Assembly: GCF_019670125.1 (NCBI RefSeq) | Contig: NZ_AP023033.1 | Span: 4,361,001-4,425,000 of the forward strand | From: Agarivorans aestuarii | GTDB lineage: Bacteria; Pseudomonadota; Gammaproteobacteria; Enterobacterales; Celerinatantimonadaceae | DNA: 64,000 nucleotides | Direction of reading: 5' to 3' | Shown here: in pieces, positions 1-9,603 of the stretch | Numbering within the stretch: position 1 is the first letter of the stretch | Layout: each line of letters starts with the position of its first letter | Notes under the pieces: generated by a model | Seen by the model: the letters and a program-made list of their open reading frames with translations, nothing else | Told to the model about the DNA's origin: nothing | Database searches by the model: none | Position numbers and translations under genes: made by a program

Positions 1-1
1 A

Positions 2-748
2 TCGGCCGCCGCGCCTTTTAAAGCGGGTGGGCGTAAAAACGACCCGAGCAACTATACCGAAGTGGAGGCGGGCGAACTTACCTTTAGAAATGCCGCCGAT
101 TTATATTTGTACCCCAATACTCTAGTGGTATTAAAAGTTACCGGTGCTGAAGTGAAAGACTGGCTTGAATGCTCGGCTGGTCAGTTCAACCGTATCGATC
201 CTAACCAAGCCACCCCGCAAGCCCTAATCAATTGGGAGCAATTTAGAACCTATAACTTTGATGTGATTGATGGGGTTACTTACCAAATTGACGTAAGCCA
301 AGCCGCCCGTTTCGACGCCGATTGCAAGGCGGCAGATTTAAATTCTGAACGGATTAAGCAGCTGCAATACGCTGGCAAAGCCATCGACCCCAAGCAGCAG
401 TTTTTAATCGCCACCAATAATTATCGCGCCTACAGTGGCGGCTTTGCTGGCACCGGCGAAGACAAAGTGGTGATTCAAGCACCCGACGAAAATCGCAGTG
501 TATTAGCCAACTATATTAAGCGAATAAGTAAAGAAAAAGGACAAATTAGCCCTAGCGCCGACAATAACTGGCGTTTTAGCCCTCTAGAGTCGAAAACCAA
601 AGCGAAGCTAAACATTTTCTTTGAAACCTCGCCCAGCGATAAAGCTGCTGCATTTATTGCCGAAAAGGCGATTTATCCAATGCAAAAGCTTTCTTTAGAT
701 GATGTTGGCTTTGCCCTTTATCAAATAGATCTTCAAAGCAAACCCTAA
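2..748 (+). CDS. cpdB: 2',3'-cyclic-nucleotide 2'-phosphodiesterase/3'-nucleotidase, C-terminal part (5' truncated by window edge)
   Basis: The reading frame is open from base 2, so the start lies outside the window; 248 residues are visible. The segment beginning [10 protein letters not shown] and running through [15 protein letters not shown] matches the C-terminal 5'-nucleotidase domain of CpdB, which binds the nucleoside base. CpdB is a periplasmic enzyme that hydrolyses 2',3'-cyclic nucleotides to 3'-nucleotides and then to nucleosides. The N-terminal metallophosphatase domain with its metal ligands is not visible, so catalysis cannot be checked. A hairpin follows 20 bases after the stop. 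UshA-type 5'-nucleotidases share the domain, but the [10 protein letters not shown] segment favours CpdB. Confidence 0.85.
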   Translation, partial: SAAAPFKAGGRKNDPSNYTEVEAGELTFRNAADLYLYPNTLVVLKVTGAEVKDWLECSAGQFNRIDPNQATPQALINWEQFRTYNFDVIDGVTYQIDVSQAARFDADCKAADLNSERIKQLQYAGKAIDPKQQFLIATNNYRAYSGGFAGTGEDKVVIQAPDENRSVLANYIKRISKEKGQISPSADNNWRFSPLESKTKAKLNIFFETSPSDKAAAFIAEKAIYPMQKLSLDDVGFALYQIDLQSKP

Positions 749-768
749 ACATCGGTTCTGCTGTTTTA

Positions 769-796
769 CTCCGCTGCAGCCTAATCAGCAGCGGAG
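769..796 (+). terminator. Hairpin after cpdB, possible terminator
   Basis: A perfect 9-bp inverted repeat (CTCCGCTGC / GCAGCGGAG) with a 10-base loop lies 20 bases after the cpdB stop. Only a short, interrupted T-rich stretch follows, so it is a weak intrinsic terminator or an mRNA-stabilising hairpin. Confidence 0.5.
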
Positions 797-939
797 CTTT
801 GGCCTTTAAGCCTATTACGGCCTGGAAAATGCGATGGAAGTAAAAAATTTACTTGTTGTTCAATAATATGTGAGGAAAGTTGAGCGCCAAATTCAAAAGT
901 ATGAGATTGTAGCGGCAGACGGGTTCATGGAGGACAATA

Positions 940-2187
940 ATGGCAACGCTGTCGTTTAAATTAAAACTACTTATTAGCATCACCCTATTATTTATATGCG
1001 TACTGCTTAGTATGCTGCTGTTTGGCGGTGTGTCGCTAAGTGCTGAGCAAGCTGCTGCTGCGAGCCAATTAAGTGCAAGCGAGCTACAAGCATTGTTTGC
1101 TCAAACTGCAGCCGATGCTAGAGGAAAAATGATCCTCAGTTCAGCAGTGGTTGCCGTGGTTGCACTATTTATTGTGTCGCAACTGGTGCAAGGTTTCTTA
1201 GAGCCTTTAAGCCAAATCACCCGCCGCATTGGTTACCTAGCCGGAAATGATGGTGACTTAACCATGAAGCTAGATGTGCAAAAGCACCAAGAGCTGGTAG
1301 CCATGGCAACCCAATTTAACGCCTTTACCGAAAAACTACGAATAATGGTAAATCAGCTGCAACAGCAATCAAATCAGCTTACCAATGGCTCACAAACTCT
1401 GGCTAAAAATGCCGAGTCTGCGGGAGAAGCAAGCCGCTTACAACGCAACGACACCGACAGCGTGGCTGCCGCAGTAAATGAAATGTCATCTACTGCTAGC
1501 GACGTAGCAGAACTGGCAAATGGCACCGCAACCAACGCTCAAGAAGCTGAAAAACAGTTAAGCCAAACTCAGCAAGAGTTCCAAAGCTCTGTTGAACAAA
1601 TTCGCGATATCTCTGGCAGTATGGAAGGCATTAGCGAACGAATCACTCAAGTAGCGGGTCGTAGCCAAGACATTAACAGTATCTTGGAGACCATTCGTGG
1701 TATTGCCGAGCAAACCAACTTACTGGCATTAAACGCAGCAATTGAAGCAGCGCGCGCCGGAGAACAAGGCCGAGGCTTTGCGGTAGTTGCTGACGAGGTA
1801 AGAAATCTAGCTGGCAGAACTCAAAGCTCTACCGAAGAAATTAACCAGCTGATTCAAGCACTACAAAGTGATGTAAATGCCACGGTAGACTTAATTAGCA
1901 CCAGCCGAGAAAAAGTGAATACCACCGCGGTAGACACCGAAGCCAGCTACGAGCAGCTGCATAAAGTGGTAGAAAGCATTTCGGTAATTAACGATAACGC
2001 CGCCCAAGTTGCTACTGCCGCACATCAACAAAGCCATGTGAGCGAAGATATTAACCGCAATATTAATGGCATTGGCGAAGCCGCAGGCGTACAGAATAGT
2101 TTGGCTCACGATATCGAAAGTATTAGCGCTGAATTATCGCAAGTAGCGCAGGCACTTGATACTCAGCTATCAACACTTAAAGCCTAA
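940..2187 (+). CDS. Methyl-accepting chemotaxis protein with minimal periplasmic loop
   Basis: A 415-residue chemoreceptor. TM1 spans about residues 8-32, TM2 about 66-86, then a HAMP region and a long coiled-coil signalling domain. The conserved hairpin tip ([20 protein letters not shown]) lies near residues 268-287. The stretch between the two membrane segments is only about 35 residues, so there is no room for a dCache, sCache or four-helix sensor. It probably senses through the membrane or HAMP, or via a partner. The C-terminus lacks a CheR/CheB-tethering pentapeptide. GGAGGA at 929-934 supports this start. It is a single-gene unit with a terminator behind it. The ligand is unknown. Confidence 0.9.
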   Translation: MATLSFKLKLLISITLLFICVLLSMLLFGGVSLSAEQAAAASQLSASELQALFAQTAADARGKMILSSAVVAVVALFIVSQLVQGFLEPLSQITRRIGYLAGNDGDLTMKLDVQKHQELVAMATQFNAFTEKLRIMVNQLQQQSNQLTNGSQTLAKNAESAGEASRLQRNDTDSVAAAVNEMSSTASDVAELANGTATNAQEAEKQLSQTQQEFQSSVEQIRDISGSMEGISERITQVAGRSQDINSILETIRGIAEQTNLLALNAAIEAARAGEQGRGFAVVADEVRNLAGRTQSSTEEINQLIQALQSDVNATVDLISTSREKVNTTAVDTEASYEQLHKVVESISVINDNAAQVATAAHQQSHVSEDINRNINGIGEAAGVQNSLAHDIESISAELSQVAQALDTQLSTLKA

Positions 2188-2205
2188 TCTGCGCTTCATC
2201 TCGTC

Positions 2206-2231
2206 AAAGGCTGCCATGGCAGCCTTTTTTA
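2206..2231 (+). terminator. Rho-independent terminator after MCP gene
   Basis: The inverted repeat AAGGCTGCC/GGCAGCCTT is followed by a run of six or more T, 20 bases after the MCP stop. Confidence 0.9.
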
Positions 2232-2373
2232 TTCCTTCAAAACCTAAACCACTCCAACTCACGCTTACTCCATTTATTTAAAAGCCTTAAGAACTCCGTT
2301 AACTAAGCCACACATTCACATCAGCAGCTGAACTACACTTTATCTAGGCCTTGTTTGGAGAGGGACTGATATC

Positions 2374-3813
2374 ATGACCATGACCTTACAGTTTCTTGGT
2401 GCAGCCGAGGAAGTCACCGGCTCTTGTCACTTGCTTACGCTAAACGATAAACGGGTGTTACTTGATTGCGGATTAATCCAAGGCAGCAAAGCCGATGCAA
2501 TGCGCAACTACCAAGCATTTAGTTTTGATCCCTCACAAATTGACGCGGTTATTCTTAGCCACGCCCATATCGACCACTCTGGCAGAATACCGCAGCTGGT
2601 GAAATCTGGTTTTACCGGTCCTATTTATACCCATAAGGCCTCGGCAGAACTGTGCGCCATTATGCTAAAAGATGCCGCCATGCTGCAGCAGCGCGACACT
2701 GAGCGACTCAATAAAAAGCGCCTAAAAAGAGGCCTCGAACCGCTGCAAGCCTTGTTTGATGAGCAAGACGTAGAACAAACCGTGCAGCAGTTTATACCTT
2801 TAAATTATGGCGAAAGCGTTCAAGTACTTCCGCAATTAAGCCTGCAGCTCTCCGACGCCGGGCATATTCTGGGATCTGCCATCGTTGAGTTATGGATAAA
2901 TGAAATAGGCACCCGCAAAAAAATCGTCTTTAGCGGAGATTTAGGCCGTGAAGGCATGCCCATTTTAGGTGATCCGGAAATTATCCACGAAGCCGACTTA
3001 GTGTTAATGGAAAGCACCTACGGCAACCGCTTGCACCGCAGCTGGCAGCAAACCATCGATGAACTGGAGCAAATATTTGCAGCAGCCACTAGTGGCAGCC
3101 AAGGGAACATTTTATTACCGGCATTTTCCGTAGGTCGAGCCCAAGAACTACTCTATCTATTTCACCTCTACGCCAAGCAATGGGACCTTTCGCGCTGGAG
3201 AATTTGTTTAGATAGCCCCATGGCTATCGAAGCCACCAAGGTATATATCAACAATTACCCGGTGATGGATGACGATTTTAAACGCTTTACTCGGCAGCAT
3301 CCGGGAGAGCATCCGCTGTTGTCGAATGTAGAGTTTATTCAAAGTACCGAACAATCCATGGAGCTTAATGAAATAAGCCAAGGCTTAATTATTATTGCTG
3401 GTAGCGGCATGTGTAATGGCGGGCGCATTCGCTGCCACCTTGAGCACAACCTATGGCGGCCTGAATGCGATGTAATTATTTGTGGTTACCAAGCCATTAG
3501 CACACCCGGTCGCATGCTAGTAGATGGGGCTAACTATCTCACTATTCGCGGCAAACCGGTTAAAGTTGCCGCCAAGCTGCACACGGTTGGGGGGCTTTCT
3601 GCTCATGCCGACCAAGCCGAATTGATCCACTGGTACCAACAATTCGATAACGCTCCTCCACTAATATTGGTGCATGGCGAGCAACAAGTACAACAAGACC
3701 TGCTGGCGGCAATTAAAGCATCTCTAAGCCAACCAGCAGCAATGTTTGCCGCTAAACAAGGAGATAAATTGGATTTAAGTGCCTTGCCAGAACTGGTTTG
3801 GCTAGGACAGTAA
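2374..3813 (+). CDS. MBL-fold beta-CASP metallohydrolase (RNA-processing type)
   Basis: 479 residues. The N-terminal metallo-beta-lactamase domain carries the zinc motif HAHIDHSG (near residue 65) and a later DAGHILGS segment, which holds a further metal-ligand histidine. The middle part has beta-CASP features (GRAQELLYL, IIAGSGMCNGGR), and the C-terminus has the GGLSAHADQ histidine motif. This order matches the CPSF73/Ysh1-like family of RNA nucleases, common as single-domain proteins in proteobacteria. The substrate in bacteria is mostly unknown. GGAGAGGGA upstream supports the start; an in-frame ATG two codons later is also possible. It appears to be transcribed alone. Confidence 0.85.
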   Translation: MTMTLQFLGAAEEVTGSCHLLTLNDKRVLLDCGLIQGSKADAMRNYQAFSFDPSQIDAVILSHAHIDHSGRIPQLVKSGFTGPIYTHKASAELCAIMLKDAAMLQQRDTERLNKKRLKRGLEPLQALFDEQDVEQTVQQFIPLNYGESVQVLPQLSLQLSDAGHILGSAIVELWINEIGTRKKIVFSGDLGREGMPILGDPEIIHEADLVLMESTYGNRLHRSWQQTIDELEQIFAAATSGSQGNILLPAFSVGRAQELLYLFHLYAKQWDLSRWRICLDSPMAIEATKVYINNYPVMDDDFKRFTRQHPGEHPLLSNVEFIQSTEQSMELNEISQGLIIIAGSGMCNGGRIRCHLEHNLWRPECDVIICGYQAISTPGRMLVDGANYLTIRGKPVKVAAKLHTVGGLSAHADQAELIHWYQQFDNAPPLILVHGEQQVQQDLLAAIKASLSQPAAMFAAKQGDKLDLSALPELVWLGQ

Positions 3814-3886
3814 AATAACCTAAGTATTTGACCACCCAAGGCTTAACTGATAGAAAAGTAACTAAATGTATTTGCTTGGTACAAGC

Positions 3887-4297
3887 ATGAAATTATCTAT
3901 TTTGTTACTGCCTTTTTTATTAACCAGCGGCTTACTGCATGCTCAAGATGCAATAAATCCTGATTCGCTAATTGGTTTGTGGGGTAGCTCTGAAGATCAA
4001 GGCCAATCCATTTGGGGTTACGACCAATACAATGCCGACGGCACCATTAACAGCTGGGGAACCTTTCCCGACAGCATTGCTGATTTTAGAATAGATGGCC
4101 GTTACGAGATTTCTGGCGATTTGGGCAGGACGATTTGTTTAACCATTAGCCGAACATCACACCCAGACATATTGCCAGTTGGTACACAATGGTGTGACCA
4201 AATCATTTCGATTAGTGAAGATGAATTTGTTTACCAAGATCCCGATGGCGAACAACATGTGGTTTATCGCCAAAAGGTAGGCGAGGCATATTATTAA
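3887..4297 (+). CDS. Small secreted protein of unknown function
   Basis: 136 residues from this ATG. A start seven codons upstream (3866) is also open, but the signal peptide (MKLSILLLPFLLTSGLLHAQ) begins naturally here; cleavage after LHA is likely. The mature part has the opening ..LIGLWGSSEDQGQSIWGY.., several aromatic/Gly-rich strands and two cysteines (Cys near 89 and 107) that could form one disulfide. The pattern LxGxW...YxxDGT recalls lipocalin-like small beta-barrels, but this is only an impression. No clear ribosome-binding site is visible for either start. It lies 70 bases after the MBL gene and may be expressed with it. Confidence 0.6.
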   Translation: MKLSILLLPFLLTSGLLHAQDAINPDSLIGLWGSSEDQGQSIWGYDQYNADGTINSWGTFPDSIADFRIDGRYEISGDLGRTICLTISRTSHPDILPVGTQWCDQIISISEDEFVYQDPDGEQHVVYRQKVGEAYY

Positions 4298-4320
4298 TAT
4301 CGAGCTGACTAAGTTAAGCG

Positions 4321-4950
4321 CTAAACAATATAGCCGTACACAGTAGCAAAATGGCAGGCGCAGCCTGCAACTACAAAAACATGCCAGATAGCATGTGTGT
4401 AAGGTTTGTGCTTGGCCACATAAAACAGCGCGCCCACGCTAAACAATACTCCTCCGGCAGCTAATAGCCATAAACCTTCGCCCGAAATATGCTGATACAT
4501 TGGATAAGCTAACGCCAAAGACAACCAACCCATCGCCAAGTAAGTACTCAATGATACTTTGGGGAAACGGGTGCCAGTGAGCAACTTAAAGCCCACGCCA
4601 AAAGCCGCTAGCGTCCAAATTACAATCATCGAAATTAGCGATAACCAACCGTCAAAAGACACCAGCAATATTGGTGTATACGTTCCAGCTATTAACAGAT
4701 AAATCGCAGAATGATCAAACAGCTTTAAGCCAGCTTTCCATGCGCTATGGCTAACCGCATGGTAAAGAGAAGAGGCCAAAAACAACAAGACTAAAGACCC
4801 GCCATAAATACTTACAGCCACCACTTCAGTTAGGCCTTCGGCTTTGCTCAGTAGCATAAACAAACCGACCACTGAGATAAGCAAACCAATGAGGTGAGAA
4901 ACTACATTCAGTAATTCTTCTTTCGCGCTGTAGTGCTTTGCAGCCTGCAT
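4321..4950 (-). CDS. trhA: TrhA/hemolysin III family membrane protein
   Basis: 209 residues with seven hydrophobic segments. Family signatures are visible: an early EELLNVVSHLIG with histidine, a SSLYHAVSH segment, FDHSAIYLLIAGTYTP, and a C-terminal HAIWHVFVVAGCACHF. These conserved His/Ser/Asp residues are those shared with the PAQR receptor/YqfA superfamily. Bacterial members influence membrane fluidity and fatty-acid homeostasis; the name hemolysin is historical. The ATG at 4950 with AGGT eight bases upstream is preferred to a TTG at 4971. The gene converges with the small secreted-protein gene; only 23 bases separate the two stops. Confidence 0.88.
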   Translation of the reverse strand: MQAAKHYSAKEELLNVVSHLIGLLISVVGLFMLLSKAEGLTEVVAVSIYGGSLVLLFLASSLYHAVSHSAWKAGLKLFDHSAIYLLIAGTYTPILLVSFDGWLSLISMIVIWTLAAFGVGFKLLTGTRFPKVSLSTYLAMGWLSLALAYPMYQHISGEGLWLLAAGGVLFSVGALFYVAKHKPYTHAIWHVFVVAGCACHFATVYGYIV

Positions 4951-5274
4951 GTTGTTACCTAAATTTAACAAGTCGCCGACCAGCTTATTATTTCAGCGTA
5001 CACTTGTACACTGAAAAATTGTAATGCTTTTATTACAAGCCGGTTCACTTGAACCAAAGCAGCTCTTCTGATGCTTAAACTCACTTAGTTAAGCCTCAGA
5101 AAGGCTTCCACTTTTTGGTGTTTTACTTTCCATTTACATGCAAAGACCAAGCGCAGTTAGTTTTTGTTTCAAGCAAGCAGCATTAATCCGCGCGTCGCAA
5201 GTTCATCACCTATAATCAAATAGCCGTGCAAGTCTTACTTATTTCTTTTTGGATTAAGCAAACAAGGATCGTCA
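4951..5274. other. Divergent intergenic region trhA / galT-like gene
   Basis: 324 bases, AT-rich, between divergently transcribed genes. It must hold both promoters. No convincing operator palindrome, RNA gene or terminator was seen. Confidence 0.5.
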
Positions 5275-6423
5275 ATGAGCAAACAGTTACCTCTTGCCTT
5301 AGCAAAATCGCTTGCCTTAAGTGAAGATCTTGACCAGCTTCAATTTCATCACTTACTAGAAAACATTAGCCAAGATCCACAACTAAAGCAGTTTGCTCCA
5401 GACGGCGTTTGCCAAATTGATCCACGCAACGGTAACTTAGTGATTTATAACTCTGCTCGCGCTAAACGGGTTCACACTACAGCGCAACCTACTGCAGTTA
5501 AAGAAGATGAGCACTGCCCTATTTGTGAAGGAAAAAGCGCCGATATTCTCGACATAACCGAGCACAGCGAGGGATTTACTTTTATCAACAAAAACCTCTA
5601 CCCCATTTTTCACCCTATCGAAGATATTCCTTTAGAAAACGCCGACTACTTCCTCCACCAAGACCCAGAACACCAAGGCCGTGCATCCTATGGTTTTCAT
5701 CTATTGCAGTGGACTTCTTCGCTACACGATAAAGACTGGCATAACCTACCATTCTCCGATGCGCTGATTAGCTTTCAGCGCTTGGCAAACCTAGAAAAAA
5801 ATCTGTTATGCCAACCCACCGACTTTATGGCGCGCTCTGAAACCAAAGTGAATAAAGACGTAGTTAGTGGCTATGTGTCTATTATCAAAAATTTTGGCGC
5901 TACAGCTGGTGCTTCTTTAGTACATGGCCACCAGCAAATTGCCTATAGCAACATTTTGCCGCAGCACTTTTTCAATAACTTGCGCTTTAGAAAACGCCAC
6001 AACAAATCCTTTAGCCGCTACATGTTAGAAGAGAACCCCAGCGAGTTATTGGTAAAAGACTATGGCGAATTGCAGCTAATCGTACCGTATTTTATGAAGC
6101 GACCTTTAGACATGCTGCTAATTGTAAAAGACAGCAACAAACGCTACTTGCATCAGCTCAACAGCATAGAGCAGCAACAATTAGTAGAAGGGATGCAGCA
6201 AGCCATACAAGCTATTCTTCATCTCATGGAGCAAATGGGCATTCCGCCTGCCTACAATATGATCATCAACAATGGGCCGGGCTGTGGGTTGTACCTTGAG
6301 TTTTTACCTAAAACTCAAATGATGGGTGGTTATGAGCAAATAGGCTTATTTGTTTGCCAAGCCAATGCAGCCGATTCGGCTGAGTTGTTGCGTCAGCACA
6401 TTTGCCCACCTAAAGATAAGTAA
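5275..6423 (+). CDS. GalT/HIT-superfamily hexose-1-phosphate nucleotidyltransferase-like protein
   Basis: 382 residues. The zinc-type CPIC motif near residue 82, the NKNLYPIF segment, and GASLVHGHQQ near residues 212-221 (HxHxQ, the active-site motif of galactose-1-phosphate uridylyltransferases) place it in the GalT branch of the HIT superfamily. It would transfer a nucleotide between a nucleoside diphosphate sugar and a sugar phosphate through a histidine intermediate. The motif reads HGHQQ rather than the classical HPHGQ, and no galK, galE or galM is adjacent, so the true substrate may differ from galactose-1-phosphate. ADP-glucose phosphorylase-like relatives are an alternative. AAGGA seven bases upstream supports the ATG. 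It appears monocistronic. Confidence 0.75.
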   Translation: MSKQLPLALAKSLALSEDLDQLQFHHLLENISQDPQLKQFAPDGVCQIDPRNGNLVIYNSARAKRVHTTAQPTAVKEDEHCPICEGKSADILDITEHSEGFTFINKNLYPIFHPIEDIPLENADYFLHQDPEHQGRASYGFHLLQWTSSLHDKDWHNLPFSDALISFQRLANLEKNLLCQPTDFMARSETKVNKDVVSGYVSIIKNFGATAGASLVHGHQQIAYSNILPQHFFNNLRFRKRHNKSFSRYMLEENPSELLVKDYGELQLIVPYFMKRPLDMLLIVKDSNKRYLHQLNSIEQQQLVEGMQQAIQAILHLMEQMGIPPAYNMIINNGPGCGLYLEFLPKTQMMGGYEQIGLFVCQANAADSAELLRQHICPPKDK

Positions 6424-6646
6424 CAAAATTTTTCACTGTGTAAATACTAATGCAGCGCTCAACAATACAGCCCTAATATCAAGCAAAAATCATATAAATC
6501 AAAGCAATGACATTTTTTTAAATATTATAATAATCTTTAGTTTAAGCGCATTGTTAGTGTAATATTCTTCCCGCAAAATCTGCATTGGTGGGCGTTTACC
6601 GTCCATATTTTGAGTTAACTAGACCAATTGCAGTAGCGAGAACAGA

Positions 6647-7414
6647 ATGGAAACATCTCACCCAACCACCATTAGAGTGGGTAAAAATGACTATGACTTC
6701 AATATTATTTCAGTAACCAAAACCTATGGTGGTTCTAAACACTTTAGTGATGGAATCAACATATATTTAGAAGATAACAATGGCAAAGTCGAAACCATGG
6801 GCGTCGATTTTAAGCCTGATATTCCACCAACCACCCAGCATATTTCAACCCTATGGGGCGAAGACAAAAAAACGAAGAAAACTTTTCGTTTTGGCTACTT
6901 CCTTCACTCCAATGATTTCTTGGGTTATACCACGCAAGTAAACCTTCTTACGGCAGCCAAACGCATTATTCCGCTACAAGGCTTTGCCGCAAAATTAGAA
7001 AAATGGAGCCCACTAATTACTGGCTTCTTAGCACTACTGTTTGCTTGGTGTGCGTTTTGGGCGGGTTCGGGAATCAGTCGTTACGGGATAGCGTCATTCT
7101 TTCAATCAATGCCTTATATATTGCTCGACACCCCTCACTTAATTGCCAATTTTGCAGATGCAGCACGCTATAACAACGTAAGTTATGGCTGGGCGTTTAT
7201 GGGCGCGATTGTCGGCTTTATTCTCAGCAAACTATTTGTTGGCATTCCTCTGGGTCGCTTACGCAATAAGATGCGCTTAGCTTTTGGCCAGACCATAAGA
7301 CAACAGTTAACAACAGCCTTTGCCAATACCACCCAAGCAACACCGTCCCCTATTTCTGGCTCTTCAAGTGCAGAACCTAAAACCGACGCCGACGGCTACC
7401 AAACTCTTATTTAA
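6647..7414 (+). CDS. Membrane protein of unknown function, first gene of a two-gene unit
   Basis: 255 residues. The N-terminal ~115 residues are soluble and beta-rich (IRVGKNDYDFNIISV..., GGSKHFSDG, FRFGYFLHSNDFLG). Three hydrophobic segments follow, at about 120-140, 148-170 and 183-203, then a short, polar, Ser/Thr/Pro-rich tail. No known domain was recognised. It is followed after 26 bases by a larger membrane-protein gene, with AAGGA in between, and the pair ends in a terminator, so they are very probably co-transcribed. The soluble head may act as a sensor or assembly module for the partner; that is inference only. Confidence 0.65.
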   Translation: METSHPTTIRVGKNDYDFNIISVTKTYGGSKHFSDGINIYLEDNNGKVETMGVDFKPDIPPTTQHISTLWGEDKKTKKTFRFGYFLHSNDFLGYTTQVNLLTAAKRIIPLQGFAAKLEKWSPLITGFLALLFAWCAFWAGSGISRYGIASFFQSMPYILLDTPHLIANFADAARYNNVSYGWAFMGAIVGFILSKLFVGIPLGRLRNKMRLAFGQTIRQQLTTAFANTTQATPSPISGSSSAEPKTDADGYQTLI

Positions 7415-7440
7415 ACCAAGATATCGTTTAAGGAACTAAC

Positions 7441-9411
7441 ATGTCTTTTGAACATGGCTCACTCGACTTAGGGATCCGCAATCCCTTCCGCTTTGAAGGC
7501 ACCCTGCGTGCCATTCGAGGCGGCATCACAGCGCTGCTAGGTTTACTCTCACTATTAAACGTAGCAAGTGCAGTACAAACCCACCCAATTACTGGGTGGA
7601 CCTTCGCCATCATCGGCTTTGTGTTAATGGCTAATGGCCTATGGACACTAGGGCGTGGCTTAATGCAGGTAATGCGTTTTTACGTGGGACGCTCAGCACC
7701 TACTTCACTGTCTTATAACCATGCAAGCTCTGAGCAAGACAGTGCTAAGCGTGAACAACGCGATGTAGCCTACGACCAACAACAAATTGAATCGATGTTG
7801 GTGGGTAGCAAAAACTACACCTTTAAAGAACCAGTGGGTTTAGTAGCCAGAATGCTGCACACCCTATTTCCTAAAATCACTTTTGTGCCTTACCCAATTC
7901 AAAACTTGGCGCAGCGCATTGTTGGGGCACTAGTACAAACCTTAGTGGCGCTATTTGCTTTTGCCATTTTAAGCTTTGTTACTTCGGTGGGTTTAGCTGG
8001 CGATAAAGCTACTATTTTAATGCCATTTTTTGCCTTTACCTTACTCTGCTACGTAGCCTTAGTATGGTTTAAAGCTGGCCGCCCACTTAACCGCAGCTTA
8101 GGTCGTGGTATCGAAACCGTTAGCGCTTTTGGCTTTGTTAAAATGGTGGCGGTGTGTGTAAGTGTGCCAGTACTGGTTAACATGCTTCTGGGCAAACTCT
8201 TTGCCTACGAGCTAGGCCAGTACCAAGATGTTATTGCCGCTCAACTACGTGGTTTAGAGATAGAAGCAGAGCTAAGCGAAGGCATGACTTGGGCAACCCA
8301 AATGCTAGATTTGGCCTACAACAGCTATAGCAACTCTATCTGGCTAGGCTTAATTTTTGTCTTCTCAGTAATTAGCTGTGCCTTGGTATTGGGTTTAACC
8401 GCCTTGCGTGCCAAGCAAGCTAACCCAACGACCGAGATCACCGACAAACTGCCTCGCACCAGCGAAGTAGGCGCTCGCCCAATGGATATATTCAACGAGT
8501 TTACCCACCAAGTGATGGAGCGTCGTCGCTACAAAAAGGTGCCAAACCGTGTTTATAAACCTTTGAGTGCTCGCCAAAACCCTAACAATGGCGAATTTGA
8601 TGGCGAACTGATTCAAGAAACTCAACCAAAAACTGTTGAGAAAAACGACGAACCAGTAAGCAAAAAAATGCGTATTGCTTCAACCAGTTTGGCTCAGGCT
8701 TTACTGCTAATCGCCAGCTTATTGGTGTTTTACGCACTCACTCCGCTAACCACTTACACCAGCTTTTTCGACGGTGTAGCGTTTGAGCTACTGGATGATG
8801 AAACCGGACCAGCATTTGTTCAAACTACCATTGAAAGCTTCTTTACCATTCTTACCTTGTTAGTTGCTGCCACCATTTGTGCCATTTTTGGCCGTTTGCT
8901 TAGCAACCTAAGCCATCCGTTTTGGAGCGAAATTCAGTTTGAATCAAGCTTGGTTTACTTCAAGTGTAAAGGCACGGTAAAAGAAGATACGCGCACCTTT
9001 GGTAAAGGTTATAACGACAGCACTAGCCTAGAAACCAGTGTGTTCACCTCAACCATTCAGCCACGTTTGTTTGTTACGCGAGTCATTAGCTCTACCTTTG
9101 CTGGCATTGGTAGCACTAACTTAATGTTCCCTCGCCATATTATGACCATGCATGGTGACGAGAACTTAGCCGACGAACTTCATCACGAACTAATGCACAG
9201 CATTGGCAACCGCGCAGGCACCGCGGCTATGAACGACGAGCAGCGTAAAGTAGTAGATGAATACAATAGCTCTAACCTGCAAATGAAAGCAGAATCGGCC
9301 CCAGAGCGCTTAGCCAACCGCAGCAGCGAACTAAGCCTAGATGCGCCCAAAGCTCAAGCCGCGCTAGCGCAAAAAGAAGACCATGAGGCAGAAACTAGCT
9401 TAGAAAATTAA
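7441..9411 (+). CDS. Large polytopic membrane protein of unknown function with HExxHxxG motif
   Basis: 656 residues. Hydrophobic segments occur near 27-47, 52-72, 160-180, 190-207, 230-250, 298-318, 412-432 and 463-488, separated by charged loops; the last ~165 residues are soluble. That C-terminal part holds HHELMHSIGN (HELMH at about 582-586), which fits the zinc-protease pattern HExxHxxG but lacks an obvious third metal ligand, so it may be coincidental. The family was not recognised. RBS AAGGA lies eight bases before the ATG. It is the second gene of the pair beginning at 6647 and is followed by a strong terminator. Base usage resembles its neighbours, giving no sign of recent transfer. 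Confidence 0.65.
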   Translation: MSFEHGSLDLGIRNPFRFEGTLRAIRGGITALLGLLSLLNVASAVQTHPITGWTFAIIGFVLMANGLWTLGRGLMQVMRFYVGRSAPTSLSYNHASSEQDSAKREQRDVAYDQQQIESMLVGSKNYTFKEPVGLVARMLHTLFPKITFVPYPIQNLAQRIVGALVQTLVALFAFAILSFVTSVGLAGDKATILMPFFAFTLLCYVALVWFKAGRPLNRSLGRGIETVSAFGFVKMVAVCVSVPVLVNMLLGKLFAYELGQYQDVIAAQLRGLEIEAELSEGMTWATQMLDLAYNSYSNSIWLGLIFVFSVISCALVLGLTALRAKQANPTTEITDKLPRTSEVGARPMDIFNEFTHQVMERRRYKKVPNRVYKPLSARQNPNNGEFDGELIQETQPKTVEKNDEPVSKKMRIASTSLAQALLLIASLLVFYALTPLTTYTSFFDGVAFELLDDETGPAFVQTTIESFFTILTLLVAATICAIFGRLLSNLSHPFWSEIQFESSLVYFKCKGTVKEDTRTFGKGYNDSTSLETSVFTSTIQPRLFVTRVISSTFAGIGSTNLMFPRHIMTMHGDENLADELHHELMHSIGNRAGTAAMNDEQRKVVDEYNSSNLQMKAESAPERLANRSSELSLDAPKAQAALAQKEDHEAETSLEN

Positions 9412-9433
9412 GTTTATTTTGCTAAACCTAAAA

Positions 9434-9461
9434 GGCCGCTTTGTTTAAAGCGGCTTTTTTT
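9434..9461 (+). terminator. Rho-independent terminator after the membrane-protein pair
   Basis: The stem GCCGCTTT/AAAGCGGC with a short loop is followed by seven T, 23 bases after the stop at 9411. Confidence 0.93.
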
Positions 9462-9603
9462 GTATCTCAATAATACCAAGAGCTTTATCAACAAACCCAT
9501 TAATAGCGCTTAACAGGCTAATCTTCATCTTGAAAGCTTGAGTTAACTGCTAAGGTTGCGGCAAAATTGCTAACAGCATTTCATAACACCGCAGTAACAA
9601 ACA

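Noticed and set aside
6350..6562. 70-residue plus-strand ORF at the end of the GalT-like gene
   Set aside because: It overlaps the end of a well-supported gene in another frame, runs into AT-rich intergenic DNA and has no ribosome site.
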